In this document: piece by piece, positions 59,621-64,000 of the stretch
Layout: every line of letters starts with the position of its first letter
Position numbering within the stretch: the stretch's first letter is position 1
Source: Pacificoceanicola sp049341065
Lineage (GTDB): Bacteria > Pseudomonadota > Alphaproteobacteria > Rhodobacterales > Rhodobacteraceae
Assembly (NCBI RefSeq): GCF_049341065.1
Contig: NZ_JBMPIX010000003.1
Span: 62,001 to 126,000, forward strand
Direction: 5' to 3'
DNA: 64,000 nucleotides
Notes under the pieces: model-generated
Database searches by the model: none
What the model saw: only the letters and a program-made list of their open reading frames with translations
What the model was told of the DNA's origin: nothing
Translations under genes and position numbers: made by a program

Positions 59621-60589
59621 ATGGATCGATTTGACGGAATTCCCGAACAAGCACTGGCGTGGCATGACGCCGGAACAGGGGCTGCCTTGGCCACGGTGAT
59701 CGAGACATGGGGTTCGGCGCCGCGGCGCGTGGGCAGCCAATTGGCGATCTCCGGCACCGGGCAGATCGAAGGCTCGGTCTCGGGCGGCTGCGTCGAAGGC
59801 GCGGTGATCGTCGAGGCGCTGGAGGCGCTTGAAACCGGCGAAGCGCGCGAATTGGAATTCGGCGTGTCCGATCAGGACGCCTTTGCCGTCGGGCTGGCCT
59901 GCGGCGGCACGATCCGCGTGCTGGTTGAACCGGTGGGCAAGGTGCTGCCCGCCGAGATGCTGCGCGCGCTTTGCGAGGCCCGCGCCGCCCGCGCGCCGAT
60001 TGCCTATGTGGCCGATCTGGACAGCGGCGCCCGCAGGCTGGACCGCAGCGGCCACGAGGATCGGTTCCGCATGGACCGTTCTGGCTTTGAGCCGGAAAGC
60101 CGGACATTTGTTGCGATCCACAACCCGCCGCTGCGCCTGATCGTGGTGGGGGCGGTGCACATCGCGCAGGCGCTTTTGCCTATGGCGCGGATTGCCGGGT
60201 ATGACCCGGTGATCGTTGACCCGCGCGAAGCCTTTGCCTCGGCCCCGCGCTTTCCCGGCGAAACGCTTGTCCACGACTGGCCCGACGAGGCGATCGATAA
60301 GCTGGGTCTGGATGGGCGCACTGCCTTGGTGCTGCTGACACATGATCCCAAGCTGGATGATCCGGCTTTGCATCGCGCCCTGCGTTCGGGGTGTTTTTAC
60401 ATCGGTGCGCTGGGATCGACCCGGACCCACGCCAAGCGCGTCGAGCGTCTTGAACAGGACGGTTTCAGCGCTGATGAGATCGCGCGCATTCACGGGCCAA
60501 TCGGTCTTGATATCGGCGCCTCCGGCCCGTCCGAAATCGCGGTTTCGATACTGGCGCAGATGACCCGCGTTCTGAGGAAAGGCGCATGA
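59621..60589 (+). CDS. XdhC/CoxI family protein
   Basis: 322 residues. XdhC-type proteins bind the molybdenum cofactor and help its sulfuration and insertion into xanthine dehydrogenase-class enzymes. The N-terminal XdhC domain begins TVIETWGSAPRRVGSQLAIS and has GSVSGGCVEGAVIVEA. The C-terminal half has a Rossmann-like region (LRLIVVGAVHIAQALLPMA) and YIGALGSTRTHAKRVERL. AAGGAGGATCGGCTG precedes ATG 59621. It overlaps the molybdopterin-binding gene by four bases. With VWA and MoxR it suggests a Cox-like maturation set. Confidence 0.87.
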   Translation: MDRFDGIPEQALAWHDAGTGAALATVIETWGSAPRRVGSQLAISGTGQIEGSVSGGCVEGAVIVEALEALETGEARELEFGVSDQDAFAVGLACGGTIRVLVEPVGKVLPAEMLRALCEARAARAPIAYVADLDSGARRLDRSGHEDRFRMDRSGFEPESRTFVAIHNPPLRLIVVGAVHIAQALLPMARIAGYDPVIVDPREAFASAPRFPGETLVHDWPDEAIDKLGLDGRTALVLLTHDPKLDDPALHRALRSGCFYIGALGSTRTHAKRVERLEQDGFSADEIARIHGPIGLDIGASGPSEIAVSILAQMTRVLRKGA

Positions 60590-61578
60590 AGTTTGGCCCG
60601 GTGCCGCTCGACGACGCCGAAGGCGCTGTGCTGGCGCATTCCGTTGCCTTGGGCAAAGGACGTCTGCGCAAGGGCCGCGTGCTGTTGCCCGAGGATATCG
60701 CCCAGTTGCGGGCGGCGGGGCATGACCCGGTCACCGCCGCGCAACTGGAACCGGGCGATGTGCTGGAAGACCGCGCCGCCGAACATCTGGCGCGGGCGCT
60801 GGTCCCTGATCCCGACCGTGCGGGTCTGCGGCTGGGCAAGGCTGCGACCGGGCGTGTCAATATCTACGCCACCGCTCCGGGCGTGGTCGAAGTGATCGCG
60901 GACCGGATACATGCCCTGAACGCGCTGCATCCGATGATCACTGTCGCCACCGTCCCGGAATGGCAGCGCATCGAAGCGCGCGGCATGGTCGCGACGGTCA
61001 AGATCATCTCATACGCGGTGCCCGAAGCCGCGCTCGAGGCGGCCTGTCTGGCGGGTCAATCGGCGCTGCGGCTGCGCCAGACCCAATGCAAGATCGCCCA
61101 ACTGATCCAGACCAGCACCGACCCGGACGAGACTGGCGACAAAGGTCAAGCGGTGACCAAGGCGCGGCTGGACCGGCTGGGGGTGACGCTGGGCAGCAAA
61201 CATATCGTCGCGCATGAGACCGAGTCGCTGGCGCAGGCGATCCGCCAGACCGAAGCGGATGCGATCCTGATTCTGACCGGCTCGGCCACCTCTGACCTGC
61301 ATGATGTGGCACCCGAGGCACTGCGCGCGGCAGGTGGGCGGGTTTTGCATTTCGGAATGCCTGTCGATCCGGGCAACCTGCTGTTCTTCGGCGATCTGAA
61401 CGGGCGCCCTGTGATCGGCTTGCCCGGTTGCGCGCGCTCACCAGCGCTCAACGGCGCCGATTGGGTAATGGAGCGGTTGTTGTGCGGCGTCGCCGTGCGC
61501 CCCGGCGATATCGCGGCCATGGGGGTCGGCGGTTTGCTCAAGGAAATTCCGCAGCGCGGGCGTCTGCGCGAAGCCTAG
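60586..61578 (+). CDS. Molybdopterin-binding (MoeA-like) protein
   Basis: 330 residues. The N-terminal part resembles MoeA domains (MKFGPVPLDDAEGAVLAHSV, KGRVLLPEDIAQLRAAGH). The C-terminal region is a MoaB/MogA-like domain with ILILTGSATSDLHDVAPEAL, LHFGMPVDPGNLLFFGDLN and the late PVIGLPGCARSPALNGAD that fits a molybdopterin site. Coupling to xdhC implies a role in molybdenum or cytidylylated-cofactor handling for a hydroxylase encoded elsewhere. Confidence 0.83.
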   Translation: MKFGPVPLDDAEGAVLAHSVALGKGRLRKGRVLLPEDIAQLRAAGHDPVTAAQLEPGDVLEDRAAEHLARALVPDPDRAGLRLGKAATGRVNIYATAPGVVEVIADRIHALNALHPMITVATVPEWQRIEARGMVATVKIISYAVPEAALEAACLAGQSALRLRQTQCKIAQLIQTSTDPDETGDKGQAVTKARLDRLGVTLGSKHIVAHETESLAQAIRQTEADAILILTGSATSDLHDVAPEALRAAGGRVLHFGMPVDPGNLLFFGDLNGRPVIGLPGCARSPALNGADWVMERLLCGVAVRPGDIAAMGVGGLLKEIPQRGRLREA

Positions 61579-61644
61579 AGCTTGTCCGCGATCAGGTTCG
61601 GAAACCTGCACTCTGGCGCGTTTCTCGGCTGCGTTTGTTTTGGG

Positions 61645-61677
61645 CAAAATAAAACCCGCCGGAGTGCGGCGGGTTTT
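61645..61677 (-). terminator. Intrinsic terminator of infC (possibly bidirectional)
   Basis: AAAACCCGCC (61651-61660) and GGCGGGTTTT (61668-61677) form a 10-bp stem with a 7-base loop. T-rich tracts lie on both outer sides, so it can act for infC on the minus strand and for the molybdopterin-binding gene on the plus strand. Confidence 0.8.
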
Positions 61678-61693
61678 GGATCGCTTGGATGGC

Positions 61694-62239
61694 TTACTTG
61701 GCAGTGGGGCCGATCATCATGACCATCTGCCGCCCTTCCATCTTGGGCATGTTTTCGACCTTGCCGATCTCTTTGACGTCTTCGGCGACCCGTTCCAGCA
61801 GTTCGCGTCCAAGATTCTGGTGCGCCATCTCGCGGCCCCGGAAGCGCAGGGTGATTTTCACCTTGTCGCCATTCTCGAGGAACTTGAAAACGTTGCGCAT
61901 CTTGACCTCGTAGTCATGAGTGTCGGTGTTCGGGCGGAACTTGACCTCTTTGACCTCGATGATCTTCTGCTTTTTGCGGGCCTCGGATTCGCGCTTTTGC
62001 TGTTCGTATTTGAACTTGCCAAAATCCATGATCTTGCAGACGGGCGGAGTCGCGTTCGGCGAGATCTCGACAAGGTCGAGTCCGGCTTCTTCTGCCATCA
62101 CCATGGCGCGCGCCGGTGTGACTACACCCACGTTTTCGCCTTCGGCGCCAATAAGACGGATTTCGGGGGCCCGAATGCGTCCGTTGACGCGGGGGCCGGT
62201 ATCGCGCTGTGGAGGCGCGTTATGAGGTCTGCGGGCTAT
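61694..62239 (-). CDS. infC: Translation initiation factor IF-3, predicted AUA start codon
   Basis: Binds the 30S subunit and checks initiator-tRNA and start-codon pairing. 181 residues: the N-domain (PRVNGRIRAPEIRLIGAEGE, VVTPARAMVMAEEAGLDLVE), ATPPVCKIMDFGKFKYEQQK, a linker helix, and the C-domain ending MPKMEGRQMVMMI. The family N-terminus (IARRPHNAPPQRDTGPRVNG) begins at ATA 62239, with AGGAG seven bases upstream. No ATG exists in frame there, and the first GTG (62131) would delete 36 conserved residues. A non-canonical start matches the known AUU-based autoregulation of infC. Confidence 0.92.
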   Translation of the reverse strand: MARRPHNAPPQRDTGPRVNGRIRAPEIRLIGAEGENVGVVTPARAMVMAEEAGLDLVEISPNATPPVCKIMDFGKFKYEQQKRESEARKKQKIIEVKEVKFRPNTDTHDYEVKMRNVFKFLENGDKVKITLRFRGREMAHQNLGRELLERVAEDVKEIGKVENMPKMEGRQMVMMIGPTAK

Positions 62240-62445
62240 GGGATTGCTCCTGATTATTTCCGTTGATCGATTAAGTGCGCAAGGTAGACGTGCGCGAGAG
62301 GCGTTTCAAGCGGCATTTAGGCGAACATGCGCCGTTTGCCTTGGCTTTCCCCTTGCAGTTGCAGCATCCGAGGGTCACATCAAGGGGCAATAGGACCTTG
62401 GCAGTGTCGCCGAGGGGCCTTCGCATGGTTTAGGAAGGAAGAGTC

Positions 62446-63369
62446 ATGAGGAATTTGATCCTTGTCGCTATCGCTGCCGTCGTCGCTGTCGGTGGATATA
62501 TCTGGTACTCTGGTCAGGCACCGGAAGAGGCCGCCGAGCAGGCTGGCCAGACAATCGGTGCCCCCAAGGCGCTGGACAGTGCCGCAGAGGCCGTAGGCGA
62601 AGCCGCTGACGCCGCTGATGACGCAGCCAAAGCCGCTGCCGATGAAGCTGAAAAGGCCGCCGAGGCCGCAGCCAAAGCTGCCGATGAGGCCGCCGAAAAG
62701 GCCGCTCAGGCCGCAGCTGACGCCGCCGAAGCCACGGCTGAGGCGGCCGCCGACGCGGCTGCCGCCGTTGAACAAGCCGGTGAGACCGCCAGCGAGACCG
62801 CCAGCGAAGCTGCCGCAACAGCTGCCGATGTCGCCAGCGAGGCTGCCGATGCCGCAGCCGAATCCGCAAATGCCGCGGTCGAGGCAGCTGATTCCGCCGT
62901 CGACGCGGCCAAGGAAGCCGCGGGCGAAGCAATGGACAATGCCGTTCAATCCGCGACCGAAGCAGCTCAGGGAGCGATGGACGCCGTGACCGGGGCTGCT
63001 GATACAGCGTCTGACACAGGCGCTGCGGCGGCTGACGCTGCCGCCGACACCGCTGCCGATGCAACGGCTGCCGCCGAGCAGACCGTGACCGAGGCTGTAG
63101 ACGCCGGGGCCGAAGCGGTCGATGCGGCGACGGACACTGCCGCCGAGGCTGTCGATACCGCAACCGCCGAACCGGCGGCCGAGGTCAAGATCGAAGAGCT
63201 TCTGACCGTTGACGGCTTTGATTATGACAAGGTTGCCGAATATATCGACAACTCGGATCTCAATGCGATTGCCAAGACCGGCGCCAAGGGCCTGCTGCAG
63301 CAAGCCAAGGACAATCCCGATGCGCTGAAAGGCATCCTGGACCAGTTGAAAACGACGCTGGGTCTCTGA
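62446..63369 (+). CDS. Membrane-anchored alanine-rich helical repeat protein
   Basis: 307 residues. MRNLILVAIAAVVAVGGYIW is a signal anchor. Residues about 30-245 are almost entirely Ala with Glu, Asp, Lys, Thr and Ser in a roughly heptad or 11-residue rhythm (AADEAEKAAEAAAKAADEAA), predicted as one very long amphipathic helix, like LEA-type or apolipoprotein-like proteins. The last 60 residues form a small domain (VDGFDYDKVAEYIDNSDLNA, LDQLKTTLGL). GGAAGGAAGAGTC precedes ATG 62446. The function is unknown; an envelope spacer or stress protectant is possible. Confidence 0.75.
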   Translation: MRNLILVAIAAVVAVGGYIWYSGQAPEEAAEQAGQTIGAPKALDSAAEAVGEAADAADDAAKAAADEAEKAAEAAAKAADEAAEKAAQAAADAAEATAEAAADAAAAVEQAGETASETASEAAATAADVASEAADAAAESANAAVEAADSAVDAAKEAAGEAMDNAVQSATEAAQGAMDAVTGAADTASDTGAAAADAAADTAADATAAAEQTVTEAVDAGAEAVDAATDTAAEAVDTATAEPAAEVKIEELLTVDGFDYDKVAEYIDNSDLNAIAKTGAKGLLQQAKDNPDALKGILDQLKTTLGL

Positions 63370-63394
63370 CCGCCGCAAGTCGCGCAACGTTCAA

Positions 63395-63426
63395 GGGCCG
63401 CCGGTGTCATCCGGCGGCCCTTTTTT
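63395..63426 (+). terminator. Strong intrinsic terminator
   Basis: GGGCCGCCGG (63395-63404) and CCGGCGGCCC (63411-63420) form a perfect 10-bp stem with a 6-base loop, followed by six T. It ends the alanine-rich protein gene. Confidence 0.9.
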
Positions 63427-63471
63427 GTCGTCAGTCCAATTCGATTGGCGGGGCCAAGGCCCAGCCCCGTG

Positions 63472-64000
63472 TCAGTCGAGAAAGGCCTTTTCGACCACGT
63501 ATTGCTTGGGCGCGGAATTGGCGCCCTCTTCCAGACCGAATTCCTCGAGCATCTCCTTGAGCTCAAGGTTGAAGGCGAGGTTGCCGCAGATCATCGCGCG
63601 GTCGGTTTCGGGGTTCAAAGGCGGCACGCCGAGATCCTCAAATGCCTCGCCCGAGCGCATCAGGTCGGTGATCCGGCCCATCTTGGCGCTTTGTTCGCGG
63701 GTGGTCGTGGGGTAGTACTTGATCTTCTTCCAGAAGCCTTCCCCGATCACCTCGCCCAGCAACTCATCGGTCTTGAGCCCTTCGATCAGATCGTGGCCAT
63801 AGGTCAGCTCACCAGCTTCGCGGCAGGTGTGGGTGATGATGACCTCGTCGTAATCCTCGTAGGTCTGCGGTTCGCGCAGCAGCGAGGCGAAGGGGGCAAA
63901 GCCGGTGCCGGTGGCAAAGAACCACAGGCGCTTGCCGGGCAGCAGCGCGTCATGGACCAGCGTGCCGACGGGCTTGGGGCGCAGGATGATCTCGTCGCCG
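63472..64000 (-). CDS. fpr: Ferredoxin--NADP(+) reductase (5' end outside window)
   Basis: The C-terminal 175 residues are visible; the gene enters from the right edge. It transfers electrons between NADPH and ferredoxin or flavodoxin. The NADP-binding half is clear: RLWFFATGTGFAPFASLLRE with the GTG loop, VIITHTCREAGELTYG, RAMICGNLAFNLELKEMLEE, and the end KQYVVEKAFLD. The FAD-binding domain lies outside. The terminal aromatic is replaced by a short FLD extension, as in bacterial subclass proteins. Confidence 0.92.
   Translation of the reverse strand, partial: GDEIILRPKPVGTLVHDALLPGKRLWFFATGTGFAPFASLLREPQTYEDYDEVIITHTCREAGELTYGHDLIEGLKTDELLGEVIGEGFWKKIKYYPTTTREQSAKMGRITDLMRSGEAFEDLGVPPLNPETDRAMICGNLAFNLELKEMLEEFGLEEGANSAPKQYVVEKAFLD

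Overview
The window looks like chromosomal DNA of an alphaproteobacterium of the Rhodobacterales (Rhodobacter/Roseobacter group). The evidence is the high GC, the chains of genes joined by 4-base stop/start overlaps, a complex I (nuo) cluster split by extra small genes and followed by birA, coaX and rnj, a cysteine-poor DksA, and an intergenic repeat of a kind I associate with this family.

Layout. 1-2042: the 5' part of an MmgE/PrpD-family gene on the minus strand, divergent from a DegT/DnrJ-type PLP aminotransferase. 2099-13509: a leucine/isovalerate catabolic operon (isovaleryl-CoA dehydrogenase, acyl-CoA synthetase, both methylcrotonyl-CoA carboxylase subunits, glutathione-transferase-like protein, HMG-CoA lyase, small P-loop protein, methylglutaconyl-CoA hydratase) with several small secreted or membrane proteins. 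A 9-4-9 palindrome overlaps the predicted -10 element of its promoter. 13655-33626: all fourteen complex I genes in the order A-B-C-D-E-F-G-H-I-J-K-L-M-N, with eleven additional genes between them, including a membrane protein that carries a copy of the NuoE C-terminal helix-hairpin-helix domain. An intrinsic terminator after nuoF divides the cluster. 33767-36968: birA, coaX and rnj.

36972-47349: PilZ protein, RhlE-type RNA helicase, two tandem DxD glycosyltransferase-like proteins, tgt, a secreted protein, lon behind a sigma-32-type promoter, a small secreted protein and an HU-type protein with a long basic N-terminus. 47397-51976: two tRNA-Val genes (CAC and UAC anticodons), a tyrosine integrase directly after the second, and a short decayed integrated element. 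Its far end is an in-frame chimera of a chemoreceptor N-terminus and an RNase HI C-terminus, which marks a deletion junction.

52282-64000: core genes again. These are a CoxE-like VWA protein, a small membrane protein, a DUF2927 lipoprotein, a GNAT acetyltransferase, an AEC permease, a MoxR ATPase, dksA, an FAD monooxygenase, XdhC with a MoeA-like protein, infC starting at AUA, a membrane-anchored alanine-rich protein, and the 3' part of ferredoxin-NADP reductase.

Functionally, leucine degradation delivers acetyl-CoA, acetoacetate and reduced cofactors, and complex I oxidises NADH. BirA, encoded just behind nuoN, would biotinylate carboxylases such as MccA. The VWA, MoxR, XdhC and MoeA-like genes resemble the maturation set of molybdenum hydroxylases, but no hydroxylase lies in this window. 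All coordinates, alignments and motif calls were made by reading; no database search was run.
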